A stretch of DNA of 57,385 nt, from positions 1 through 57,385 of the forward strand of contig JAEXRD010000032.1 of assembly GCA_023438245.1 (NCBI GenBank). The letters are read 5' to 3'. The notes under the pieces were generated by a model. It made no database searches, was not told where the DNA came from, and was given only the letters and a program-made list of their open reading frames with translations. Shown here piece by piece: positions 16,114 through 24,219 of this stretch. A program made the translations under genes and the position numbers. Position 1 is the first letter of the stretch. Each line of letters starts with the position of its first letter. The stretch is from Pseudomonadota bacterium (GTDB taxonomy: Bacteria; Desulfobacterota; Desulfovibrionia; Desulfovibrionales; Desulfovibrionaceae).

Positions 16114-19100
16114 CTACACTCCTGTGGCTTTGTATCGAGCGGTTCCGCCCACGCTTGTTTCGGTCACGTCGTACACGTGGATGTCAAATCCGCTGGCCGA
16201 GGGCGATGAATAGACGGGGAAACGCACCAGCCCGCTGGCATTGACCAACTCCACATTCGGGGTGCTGGCAAACGGCGCGGAGAAAGACACCGGCATACCA
16301 CCAGCGGGCACGACGATCTCGCCTTCCTCGATGCGCGTGGGGGCATCCACCAGGTTCGTGAACGCCTGCAAGGCCAGAGGGCACAGGGCGGGGTTCCAGG
16401 TTGCGCGAAACTGCACATAGCGCCCGGTGATGTCGCCCACCAGCCAGCGGGCCCAGGCGCCGTACTCGCCGCCCTCCTCCCTGGAGCGCACCTCCAGGTG
16501 CAAGTCCGAATCGGCAACGCTCTGGGCCGAGCCCGGAGAGACCAGACCTGCCATGTCCGCAAACACGCGCATGGAGCGCTCGGACCCGGTGTCTATCTCC
16601 GGTGAGACATACACGGCGGACTCCACAGGATTCGTGGCCCAGGTGCCGGTAATCTCGGTGATGTCCTCCAGGGTGCTCTGCGACTGAGGGATGAGCAGCC
16701 CGGTAAGGGGATCCTTGATGACGCCGGTGGCCGCGCCGGGCCAGGCGGGATGTTGTGCTTGCGAGGCGATAGACCAGTTGCTGGTGACGACGGTAATGTC
16801 GCAGGTGGTGGCATGCACCGACTCGTTGCCCGAGGTGTCCAGGGCCTTGATGCCCAGCGTCCATTCCCCGGGCGTAAGATCCGCCGTGGCCAGCAAGGTG
16901 CCCGCCTCCGCGCTGGAAACATCCAGCGCCGTGGCCCAGTCGAAACTACCCTTGGGGGCGGCACGCATGCGGTACCCTCCAAGGTCCACCACGCTGACCC
17001 CGCCCCACCGGCTGGTGACCACGTTGCCGGACACCTGAGCCTGAATCCAGGGCACGTCCGGTGGGGGCTGACTTTTGCCCAGAACCACGTGCCCGGTGAC
17101 GACGGCCCAGGAACTGGAAGCGCCCATGCGGTTCTTGGCCCGCAGGCGCAGGTCGTAGGCAACGCCGTCCTCCACATCCAGCAGGTAGGCCACGGAGGCA
17201 TCGCCTGGCAGCACCATGGCCACGGACCAAATTTCGTCCGCGCTCTTCTTGACCTGGATCTCGATGCTGCCGCCAGAGAGCACGAAGGCGTCCGCCGGGG
17301 GCGTCCAGGTGGCGCGCAGTCGGGTCTGCACCGTGCCATCGCCCAGCACGGCCAGCACATCCGTGCCGCTGGCCAGGGCCAGCCCGGTGGGCGCGGCCAC
17401 ATCCCAAGGGTTGGCCAGGGCGGTGTTGGGGGCGTAGTCCGGGTGGCGGGCCTCGCTGGGGTCCCAGTCCAGCGCCTGGGGCGCGTATTCCTGCAGCATC
17501 AGGTCCACGCCCATGTCCTCGGCCATGCTCCAGGTGTGCAGCTGGAACTGCTTGCCCGCGAAGCCCAGAAGATTGATGTACAGGCTGCCGACGTCCCAAG
17601 GGGCCATGGCCAGGGTGGAGCCGGGCCCGGCGGTGAGCCGCGCGGGGAACTCCACAGTCATGCCCTGGCGACCGCACTCCAGGATGATCTTGAGCAGGCG
17701 CTGGCCGCGCAGGCAGTCGGTGGTGAAGGGCAGCTCCACGTCCTTCCAGATCTGCTCGCCGCCGTCCTCGTCCTGGTACTGCGCGCTGGTCACGGCGGGC
17801 AGGTCCGTGGGCTCCCACAGCTGGGTGGGGTCCACGAAGGTGCCGCGCACGGCGTTGAACACATCGCGCTTGCTGGGCCGGGCCTGCACCTTGATGGGCC
17901 CGCGGGCGTCGCTGTCCGTGAGCGTGAAGGTTGAGGCCTGGGCCACGGCGGGGTGCAGGCGATACCGGCCCTGCACGTAGGGGATCATGCCGCCGCAGGC
18001 GGTGAGCAGCTTCTCCATGTTGTCGATGGGCTTGGCCCCCAGGTCGACCACGCCGTTGGCCGTGTAGCGCGGCTGGCTCACCCGGGCGATGCACAGGCCG
18101 CTGCCAGCTGCGCTGATGTCCAGGGCGTTGCCCGCAATGGCGTCTTCGTGACTGGCGGCCAGCTGGCCGGAGGAATTGGACAACGCGATCCAGTAGTAGG
18201 TGGTGCCCAGGCTCAGGCCCGCCGGGGGCGTGCCGGAAACCAGACGCACGCCGTCGCCGGTGTCCCAGCCGAACTGCGGGCTGATCTCGTCCTGGTCCGC
18301 GTCGTTGCTGTTGTCGTCGTCGCGGGGCACATCGTCCGCCAGGGTCACGCTGCCCGCCGTGGCGGAGAGCGTGCAGCTGAGCGCGCAGGAAAGGGTGTGC
18401 ACGCCGCTGCCCGCGCCGGTGATGTCGATGCCCAGGCCGTAGAGCGCGTCCTCCTTGGTGGCGGCCAGCTTGCCCGTGGTGGGGCTCAGCCGCACCCAGG
18501 CGTAAGACTTGGCCCCGTCCACACCGCCGGGCAGCGCGCCGGTGGTGCTCATGCGCACGGCCAGCCCGGTCTGCCAGGGCACGGCCTGGGCCAGGGTGAT
18601 GACGTCCGTGGCGGCACTGGCCGTGCAGGCGCTTTCCGCGCCCAGCTGCACCTGCTCGTCGCAGGCGTTGGCCGCGGCGATCCAGTAGTCGGCGTTGATC
18701 TCGGCCAGGTTGGCGTTCAGCCCGTCCACCCACAGGATGTAGTCCAGCACGGCCAGGGCGGCGTTGTTGCTCCAGCGCATGCGGGAGATGGACCCGCCGG
18801 TGCTGGAGGAGGAAAGCGCCACGGGCGCGCCGCTCACGGCGTCGCACAGGGTCAGGCTGGTGGTGCTGGGCACGCTGTCCACTACGTAGTGCTTGGCCAG
18901 GTGGTCGTGGCCGATGAGGAACACCTCGTCGTCCACGGCCAGGCCGTGGGGATCTACGGTGTGCAGCAGGGCCGGGCTGCCCGCATCCGTGCTGGCGATG
19001 GCGATGAGCGGCAGGCGCGGGTCGTACAGGGCCAGGCCCTGCACCACGCCCTTGACGTTCTTGACCCCGTTGGGCCAGGCATTGGAATCGTACTCCAGGC

Positions 19101-19638
19101 GGGCATAGATGTAGGCCACGCCTCGGCCACGGTGCGCCGTGCTCCAGCCGGGCACCTCGGCCACCAGGTCGGCGTCCGCCTCCTGCCTTACGCTGCCCAG
19201 GTGCGTTTTGACCCTGTTCTTGGCGCTGACGCGGGTGGCCGTGGCCAGGGTGCTGTCGAACGTCAGCTCGGAGATCTTGGCCACCTTGCGCGCGGCCACG
19301 GGCACCACCAGGTGCAGGAACTGCTTTGTGCTGCCGGTTGTGGTCTTGAGCGCCAGCGGGCCGCTGACCATGACCCGGCCATAGACCAGCTTGCGGCTCT
19401 CGATGTTGCTGCGCAGGGTCAGCTTGCGGTCGGTTGCGGTGTTGCCCAGGTTTTCGCTCTTGGGCTTGGCAGCCCCGCCAAGGAGCATTCCGCCCACCAA
19501 ATTGACAGCCATGCTCGCAGCCCCGCCAATCATCATGGCGCCAAAGGAACCGGCAACCACCCAGCCTGCAGTCACTGCTGCGGCGGAAGCTCCTGCACCA
19601 GCGGCCAAAGCGGCAACAGCAACGACAGCGGCTCCCAT
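16114..19638 (-). CDS. Tail tip / host-specificity protein, lambda J-like
   Basis: 1174 residues, the largest gene in the window. A Gly/Ala-rich hydrophobic N-terminal segment (about 1-60) is followed by the J-type core (TDRKLTLRSNIESRKLVYGRVMVSGPL; RGVAYIYARLEYDSNAWPNG). An inserted 'DPHGLAVDDEVFLIG' module comes next. Two tandem copies of a 'GTTYYWIALSNSSGQLAASHEDA'-type repeat lie at roughly 330-520. Fibronectin-III-like domains follow (ATWTPPADAF...; YDLRLRAKNRMG), then a C-terminal beta region. In lambda-like phages this protein forms the central tail tip and contacts the receptor. Confidence 0.93.
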   Translation of the reverse strand: MGAAVVAVAALAAGAGASAAAVTAGWVVAGSFGAMMIGGAASMAVNLVGGMLLGGAAKPKSENLGNTATDRKLTLRSNIESRKLVYGRVMVSGPLALKTTTGSTKQFLHLVVPVAARKVAKISELTFDSTLATATRVSAKNRVKTHLGSVRQEADADLVAEVPGWSTAHRGRGVAYIYARLEYDSNAWPNGVKNVKGVVQGLALYDPRLPLIAIASTDAGSPALLHTVDPHGLAVDDEVFLIGHDHLAKHYVVDSVPSTTSLTLCDAVSGAPVALSSSSTGGSISRMRWSNNAALAVLDYILWVDGLNANLAEINADYWIAAANACDEQVQLGAESACTASAATDVITLAQAVPWQTGLAVRMSTTGALPGGVDGAKSYAWVRLSPTTGKLAATKEDALYGLGIDITGAGSGVHTLSCALSCTLSATAGSVTLADDVPRDDDNSNDADQDEISPQFGWDTGDGVRLVSGTPPAGLSLGTTYYWIALSNSSGQLAASHEDAIAGNALDISAAGSGLCIARVSQPRYTANGVVDLGAKPIDNMEKLLTACGGMIPYVQGRYRLHPAVAQASTFTLTDSDARGPIKVQARPSKRDVFNAVRGTFVDPTQLWEPTDLPAVTSAQYQDEDGGEQIWKDVELPFTTDCLRGQRLLKIILECGRQGMTVEFPARLTAGPGSTLAMAPWDVGSLYINLLGFAGKQFQLHTWSMAEDMGVDLMLQEYAPQALDWDPSEARHPDYAPNTALANPWDVAAPTGLALASGTDVLAVLGDGTVQTRLRATWTPPADAFVLSGGSIEIQVKKSADEIWSVAMVLPGDASVAYLLDVEDGVAYDLRLRAKNRMGASSSWAVVTGHVVLGKSQPPPDVPWIQAQVSGNVVTSRWGGVSVVDLGGYRMRAAPKGSFDWATALDVSSAEAGTLLATADLTPGEWTLGIKALDTSGNESVHATTCDITVVTSNWSIASQAQHPAWPGAATGVIKDPLTGLLIPQSQSTLEDITEITGTWATNPVESAVYVSPEIDTGSERSMRVFADMAGLVSPGSAQSVADSDLHLEVRSREEGGEYGAWARWLVGDITGRYVQFRATWNPALCPLALQAFTNLVDAPTRIEEGEIVVPAGGMPVSFSAPFASTPNVELVNASGLVRFPVYSSPSASGFDIHVYDVTETSVGGTARYKATGV

Positions 19639-20072
19639 TAGACCCTCCAGGCGCGCACGGCCTGCGCCAAAGGTATGGCGGAGACACCCTGCGGACCCTG
19701 CGCGGCGTGGTGGCCGCCCAGGCAGATGCCCAGCGCCAGGTTCTCGGGCTGGCAGTCCGGAACGGAGAGCAGCACAACGTCCCCGCGTTGGGCCAGGGCC
19801 GGGGGCAGCTCCGGCATGCCCAGATCGGTGGCGATGCTCTGGGCCGTGGCCTCCAGGCCGCCCCCGGCGTAGGCCCTCAGCGCGCGCATGGCCCCGCCCC
19901 GGGTGCGGTACCGGCCACGGAACCAGGCGGCGGGGTCCACCCCGGTCATGGCCTGCACGCAGTCGCAGGCGAACAGGCAGCAGTCGGCCACGCCCCAGGC
20001 AAAGGGAGTGCGCCGGGCCTGTTCCACCTGGTTCAGCAGGCGCGTGGGCCAGTCGTGGGCGCGCAGCATCAT
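19638..20072 (-). CDS. Tail-tip peptidase-like protein (NlpC/P60-type, lambda K position)
   Basis: 144 residues. FAWGVADCCLFACDCVQAMTG (residues about 24-44) fits the Cys nucleophile region of phage NlpC/P60-like proteins (DUF6950 type). A conserved late histidine lies in GICLGGHHAAQGP. In lambda K this domain is thought to cut peptidoglycan during entry. It is placed between J and the L-like gene, as expected. Start overlaps the previous stop; ATG 20069 is an alternative one codon in. Confidence 0.8.
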   Translation of the reverse strand: MMLRAHDWPTRLLNQVEQARRTPFAWGVADCCLFACDCVQAMTGVDPAAWFRGRYRTRGGAMRALRAYAGGGLEATAQSIATDLGMPELPPALAQRGDVVLLSVPDCQPENLALGICLGGHHAAQGPQGVSAIPLAQAVRAWRV

Positions 20073-20644
20073 GCCTTCCCCCAGGTGAGTTCCTTGTCCG
20101 CCGCCGGTGCGGTAAACTGGAAAAACCGGTCGCCCGGGGCGCGGCGCTGCTGCTCGGCGTCGGTGTAGCGCCCGCCGCGCACGCGGTCCCAGTCGGCCAG
20201 GCGGCTCTCGATGGCCAGCTTCAGCTCCGCCGTCGGCCCCAGCTCGATGGGCATGGTGTCCATGCGGCCCGCGAAGATCAGGATGGGATCGGGAATGACG
20301 TTGTGGTCTTCATCAAGCAAACAGCGCCAGATGCGCGCCGGACGGCCCTGGGGCGTTTCCTGCAGGGTAAGGGCGATGACCTCGGGCGGTATGCCGGAGA
20401 GCGAGCAGTTGACGCCGTAGCTTTGCAGCTCCACGCCCTCCTCCAGGCCCTGCACCTGCCCCTGGCCCAGAAGGGTCTTCCACTCCTCGGCCACGCCGTC
20501 GCCGTCCAGGTCGAACCACACGTCGTAGGGCGCGCCGGTGACGCGCACCGTGCCCGTGTCGAACTCGAACTCCGCCAGGTCCATGATGCGCACCACGGCC
20601 TTGGCTCCGGCGGTGGCCACGGCGGTGGTCAGCTCGCGGCTCAC
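20069..20644 (-). CDS. Minor tail protein (lambda L position)
   Basis: 191 residues, beta-rich: an N-terminal half with DLAEFEFDTGTVRVTGAPYDVWFD and a C-terminal half with IESRLADWDRVRGGRYTDAEQQRRAPGDRFF, typical of siphophage distal-tail/L-like proteins (DUF2163-like). Coupled by 4-bp overlaps to both neighbours. No Cys cluster such as lambda L's iron-sulfur site is visible. Confidence 0.75.
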   Translation of the reverse strand: MSRELTTAVATAGAKAVVRIMDLAEFEFDTGTVRVTGAPYDVWFDLDGDGVAEEWKTLLGQGQVQGLEEGVELQSYGVNCSLSGIPPEVIALTLQETPQGRPARIWRCLLDEDHNVIPDPILIFAGRMDTMPIELGPTAELKLAIESRLADWDRVRGGRYTDAEQQRRAPGDRFFQFTAPAADKELTWGKA

Positions 20645-21267
20645 AGCCAGGCCTCCACCAGCTCCAGGGTGAAGCTGCCGTAGTGCATGCTGGAAAGGGC
20701 CATGTCGCCCTGCTGGTTGTCGGCCAGGCGCATGGGGCAGGCCGGATTCACAACCGTGATGGCCGCGCCGCCAGCCGGGGCGCTGCGCAGGGGCGGCTCA
20801 AACTTCAGCGTGGCCTGGCCGGAACCGTTCGATGAGATGTCCTCGGTGATGATCTTGAGCTCCGGACCGCTGGCTGTGGGCACGCTGAAGTAGTCGCCCA
20901 GGCGCAGGATCTGCGCCGCGCCCGGCGTCCACCCGGTGGTGAGCAGGCTGCGCCCCGTTTGCCCGCCGCCGCTGACCGTGGGCGTGCCCGAAGCAGCGCC
21001 GCGCTGGGTTTCGCCGTGGATGGGGGCCAGCAGCACGCGCCCGGCCATGCCGCGCATGCGGGCCAGGAAGGCGGAGAAAATGCGCCAGTCGTCTTCGCGC
21101 AGGCGCTCGTAGCCGATCTTGCACCACCAGCGCGAGCCGGGCAGCTCCAGGGTTTGGGTGCTGCCGTTGAGCGGGCTGGTGAACGTCTGGGTGTTGGGCA
21201 CCAGCTTCCAGCTCCACTCGCTGGGGCGGCGGCTCAGCACCGGCCAGGTCAAGGGCGTGTCGCTCAT
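20641..21267 (-). CDS. Minor tail / distal tail protein (lambda M position)
   Basis: 208 residues. It lies directly after the tape measure gene and contains RWWCKIGYERLREDDWRIFSAFLARMRGMAGRVLLAPIHGETQRG. This pattern is common in siphophage distal-tail proteins that close the tube below the tape measure. The rest is beta-rich with GSFTLELVEAWL at the C terminus. The start ATG 21267 is ten bases after the tape-measure stop region. Confidence 0.75.
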   Translation of the reverse strand: MSDTPLTWPVLSRRPSEWSWKLVPNTQTFTSPLNGSTQTLELPGSRWWCKIGYERLREDDWRIFSAFLARMRGMAGRVLLAPIHGETQRGAASGTPTVSGGGQTGRSLLTTGWTPGAAQILRLGDYFSVPTASGPELKIITEDISSNGSGQATLKFEPPLRSAPAGGAAITVVNPACPMRLADNQQGDMALSSMHYGSFTLELVEAWL

Positions 21268-21276
21268 GGTCCTCCC

Positions 21277-23616
21277 CTACTGCTGCCTGCGGCCCACGGC
21301 CTTGCTGAAGCTTCCGCCACGGTTGGCGCGGGCCTGCACCAGGGCAACAGACTGCGAAACGGAACGCCGCTCCGAGGCGGCCAGCATGGCGCGGATGCGC
21401 GTTTCCGTGCCCGTGTCCGCCCCGCGGAAATCGTAGTAGTTGTGGTTGGTCACCTGCTGGGTGGCCCCGCCGCCACCGGTGCCGGCCATGAAGCCCAGCG
21501 CGCGCATCTGCCCGGGGGTGAAGATGCCCTCGGTGTTCCGCACGATGACCGCGCGTTCCGTGGAGTCCAGGCCGGGCACGCCGCCGGTGTGGTAGCGCGG
21601 AGCCCCGGCAAAGGCGAAAATAGGCAGACGGCGCATGAAGGTCGGCTCGCTGCCGGCAATGCCGCCGCTGTGGTGGCCCATGAAATCGCCGTACTCGTTC
21701 AGCACGTCGCTGGCGCCCACGTTTGCGGCCGAGGAACCGAAGAGATTGGAGACGCTGTCGTTGATGAAGCCACCGGCAAAGGAGGCCAGTTGGCTCAGGG
21801 GACCCTGGCGGTACAGCACACGGAGAAACTCTCGCTCAATAGCATGGAGGCTATTTGTCCAAGCCTTCTCTGTGCCCATGGCCGACTCAATGGCAAAATC
21901 CTCAATTCCCTGCAGCGAAGTTGAAGCAAATCGGTTCACGTTGGTCCAGGTGTCGCGCGCGCTGGCCTCGTAGGTTTGCAGGGCCTTGCGGCTGGCATCC
22001 ACCCAGTTGCCGTCGCGCTGGGCCAGCACGTCCGCCAGCTGCTGTTCCTTCAGCTGGCGTTCCTCCGCCGTCTGGGCCAGGGCTATCTCGATTTCCAGCA
22101 GCTGGGCCTGGGCGTTGCGGTGGTCCCAGGTGCGGCCGGTCAGCTCCGCCAGGGCGGCGCTGCTCTTGAGCCGATCCACGTTGCTCTTTTCAAACGCCTG
22201 CTGGTCGCGCAGGTTGTTCAGCCGCTCCAGCTCCGGCAGCTTGGCCGCCAAGGCTGCCTGGGCGCGGTCGATGAGCCCTGCCGCCTCGCCCGTCAGCTTG
22301 TTCTTGGCCTGCAGGGCGCGGCGCTGGTCGTCCAGCTTGATGTATTCCCGCAGCGCCTCCAGCCTTTCTTTCTCAAAGTCGCGCTGGTTTTTGAGCAGGG
22401 TTGCGCCGTAGCCGTCGCCTGCAACAGTCAGCGCCAGCTCGTCGTAGGCAAACTTGAGATCCCTGACACCGGCCTCGGCCTTGAGGGCTTCCTCGCGCAG
22501 GCTCTTGATGGTGGACGCGCCCTCGCCGTTGTCGCCCTTGGCGATGATGGGGGCCTGGGGCTTTTTCTTGCCGAGCATGTGCTCGTCGTAGGCCAGGGAA
22601 TGCATGCCTTGACGCTTTTCGCCACCTTTCCAGATTTCATCCCAGGCGCGCTCGATGTCGTGCATGTCGTTCCAGGCGCCCTTGTTCAGGGCTTCCCACT
22701 GCTCCCTGGCCAGCTTGAAGTTGCCGACCATGACGGCGGTGCCGCCGAGCGCACCCCGGTAGCTGCCCTCCCCCACCATGTCGACGGCGTTCTTGGCCAG
22801 GATGATGGCGAAGGCGATGCCACGCACTGTCTTTTCCACGCCTTCCAAATTCTCGCGCAGCTTGTCGGTAGCCGTGGCCGAGTGCAGCATGTACTCAGAC
22901 GTGCTGACCAGGGCAGGCAGCATGCCAGAGACGAACAGCGTCTTGAGCGCATCGGTGCGGGTGTGCAGCCTCTTGAAGTTGTCGTTGACCTCCTCGGCCT
23001 GGCGGGCGACTGCATCGCCAAAAGCGTAGCCGGTGTTTTCGGCTTCCTCGCGCAGGTGGCGCAGTTCCTCCGCGCCCTTGTTCAGCAGGGGGATCATCTC
23101 CGCCCCGCTTTTGCCGAACAGGGCCAAGGCAAGGGCGGTCTTGGCCGCGCCGTCCTCGAAGCCGGAGAACGTGTCGGCGATCTCCTCCAGGATCTGGTCC
23201 GCGCCCTTGAGCTGGCCGGAGGAATCCTTGACGCTGATGCCCAGGGTGTGGAAGGCGTCGTAGGCGTCGCCGCTGCCATCCGCCGCGGCCACCATGTTCT
23301 TGGAAAGCTTGCCCACGCCCTTGGAGAGCGACTCGCTGGAGAGATCCGCCAACATGGCCGCGTACTGGAACTCCAGGAAGGTCTGGGTGTTCATGCCCGT
23401 GACCTGGGCCATCTTGCCGGACTGGTCGATGTACTCGACCTGGTGCTCGATGAATTCCTTGAGACCATGAATGCCCAGCCCGGCCCCGGCAAAGGGGATG
23501 AGCTCGCGGCTGCGCTCGAAGACCTTGATGAGCCCCTCGGCCGCCAGGCCGACCTTGCTGAAGGTGCCGCTGGCCAGGTCCTTGGCGGAGATGATGATCT
23601 GAGTCTCAGCCGTCAT
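21277..23616 (-). CDS. Tail tape measure protein
   Basis: 779 residues, strongly helical with a long Ala/Glu/Lys coiled-coil centre (about 370-540) and hydrophobic stretches near 230-290. The N-terminal 200 residues (AKDLASGTFSKVGLAAEGL; TQTFLEFQYAAMLADLSSESLSKGVGKLSKNM) match the classic tape-measure repeat start. The C-terminal part is Gly-rich. In siphophages it sets tail length; at roughly 0.15 nm per residue this predicts a tail near 115 nm. It follows the frameshifted chaperone gene, as in lambda. Confidence 0.95.
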   Translation of the reverse strand: MTAETQIIISAKDLASGTFSKVGLAAEGLIKVFERSRELIPFAGAGLGIHGLKEFIEHQVEYIDQSGKMAQVTGMNTQTFLEFQYAAMLADLSSESLSKGVGKLSKNMVAAADGSGDAYDAFHTLGISVKDSSGQLKGADQILEEIADTFSGFEDGAAKTALALALFGKSGAEMIPLLNKGAEELRHLREEAENTGYAFGDAVARQAEEVNDNFKRLHTRTDALKTLFVSGMLPALVSTSEYMLHSATATDKLRENLEGVEKTVRGIAFAIILAKNAVDMVGEGSYRGALGGTAVMVGNFKLAREQWEALNKGAWNDMHDIERAWDEIWKGGEKRQGMHSLAYDEHMLGKKKPQAPIIAKGDNGEGASTIKSLREEALKAEAGVRDLKFAYDELALTVAGDGYGATLLKNQRDFEKERLEALREYIKLDDQRRALQAKNKLTGEAAGLIDRAQAALAAKLPELERLNNLRDQQAFEKSNVDRLKSSAALAELTGRTWDHRNAQAQLLEIEIALAQTAEERQLKEQQLADVLAQRDGNWVDASRKALQTYEASARDTWTNVNRFASTSLQGIEDFAIESAMGTEKAWTNSLHAIEREFLRVLYRQGPLSQLASFAGGFINDSVSNLFGSSAANVGASDVLNEYGDFMGHHSGGIAGSEPTFMRRLPIFAFAGAPRYHTGGVPGLDSTERAVIVRNTEGIFTPGQMRALGFMAGTGGGGATQQVTNHNYYDFRGADTGTETRIRAMLAASERRSVSQSVALVQARANRGGSFSKAVGRRQQ

Positions 23617-24216
23617 CGCGGTCCCCTCGGTTTGCTCTTGCCTTGTGCCAGCGGTCCAGTTGCGCCGTCTCCAGCGCCTGGATCTTCTCCAGCAGCATCC
23701 TGTCCATCCGCATGCCCAGTATGGCGGCCACCCTGTCCACGGCCAGGTAGTCCAGCCCTATGGCCCCGACCGGGCCCGCCCGCCACTGGGTGGCGCAGCT
23801 GGCCCAGAGCTTCCAGGCCGGTTCGTTCTCCGGGGCCAGCTGGGGCCCCTGGCCTTCCGGGCAGGCGGCGCAGTCGTCGCCGCCCGTTTCCCGGCAGGCC
23901 TGGCAGTATGCTAGTCGGTCCGGGTCTGATCGCCAGTCCCAGACCTCAAGGAGTTTTTTATGTGGTCCTGCCCGTACTTGTTGTAGCGCAGGGTCTCGTT
24001 GTACAGGTCAACCGCGTCGGGGCTGTTGCGGAACACCTTGTCCAGCGTCTCGGCGGGGTAATCCTCGCGCAGGCAGTGCTCCATCCAGTCCTCGCGCGAC
24101 TTGTCCTGCTTCAGGAACTCCGCGGCCTTGTCGAAGAACGAGCGGCTCTTCTCCCAGGGCCACACGGCCAGCTCCACTTCAAGCCCGCACAGGGGCAGCG
24201 TGATCTTGTGCGCCAT
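23606..24216 (-). CDS. Tail assembly chaperone, frameshift fusion (gpGT-like)
   Basis: A second reading frame (-1) overlaps the end of the 23911-24216 gene and continues to a TGA at 23606-23608, inside the tape measure start. A slip at AAAAAAC (23959-23953) would join the first 88 residues to 115 further residues (LLEVWDWRSDPDRLAYCQACRE...). The second part carries CQAC...CAAC pairs and WASCATQWRAGPVGAIGLDY, matching DUF1799-type T domains of siphophages. It has no credible start codon or ribosome site of its own in the overlap. In lambda, gpG and gpGT load the tail tube protein on the tape measure. Confidence 0.85.
23911..24216 (-). CDS. Tail assembly chaperone, unshifted product (gpG-like)
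   Basis: 101 residues (MAHKITLPLCGLEVELAVWPWEKSRSF...), helical. It lies between the tail tube gene and the tape measure gene. Zero-frame translation ends KNSLRSGTGDQTRTD, a non-conserved tail read after the slip site. This is the expected abundant product of a G/GT-type gene. Start ATG 24216 is three bases downstream of the tail tube stop. Confidence 0.85.
   Translation of the reverse strand: MAHKITLPLCGLEVELAVWPWEKSRSFFDKAAEFLKQDKSREDWMEHCLREDYPAETLDKVFRNSPDAVDLYNETLRYNKYGQDHIKNSLRSGTGDQTRTD
23923..23959 (-). promoter_or_regulatory. Programmed -1 frameshift signal (slippery A-AAA-AAC plus hairpin)
   Basis: The heptamer A-AAA-AAC at 23959-23953 is in the correct phase (codons ATA AAA AAC). 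Seven bases later GGTCTG (23945-23940) pairs with CAGACC (23928-23923) around an 11-base loop. Heptamer phase, 7-base spacer and hairpin match known -1 sites in siphophage tail genes. Confidence 0.8.
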
Positions 24217-24219
24217 GGC

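Noticed and set aside
17953..19641. 562-codon plus-strand frame opposite the J-like gene
   Set aside because: Antisense shadow with Gly/His/Gln-rich translation and no domain pattern; the minus-strand J protein explains the sequence.
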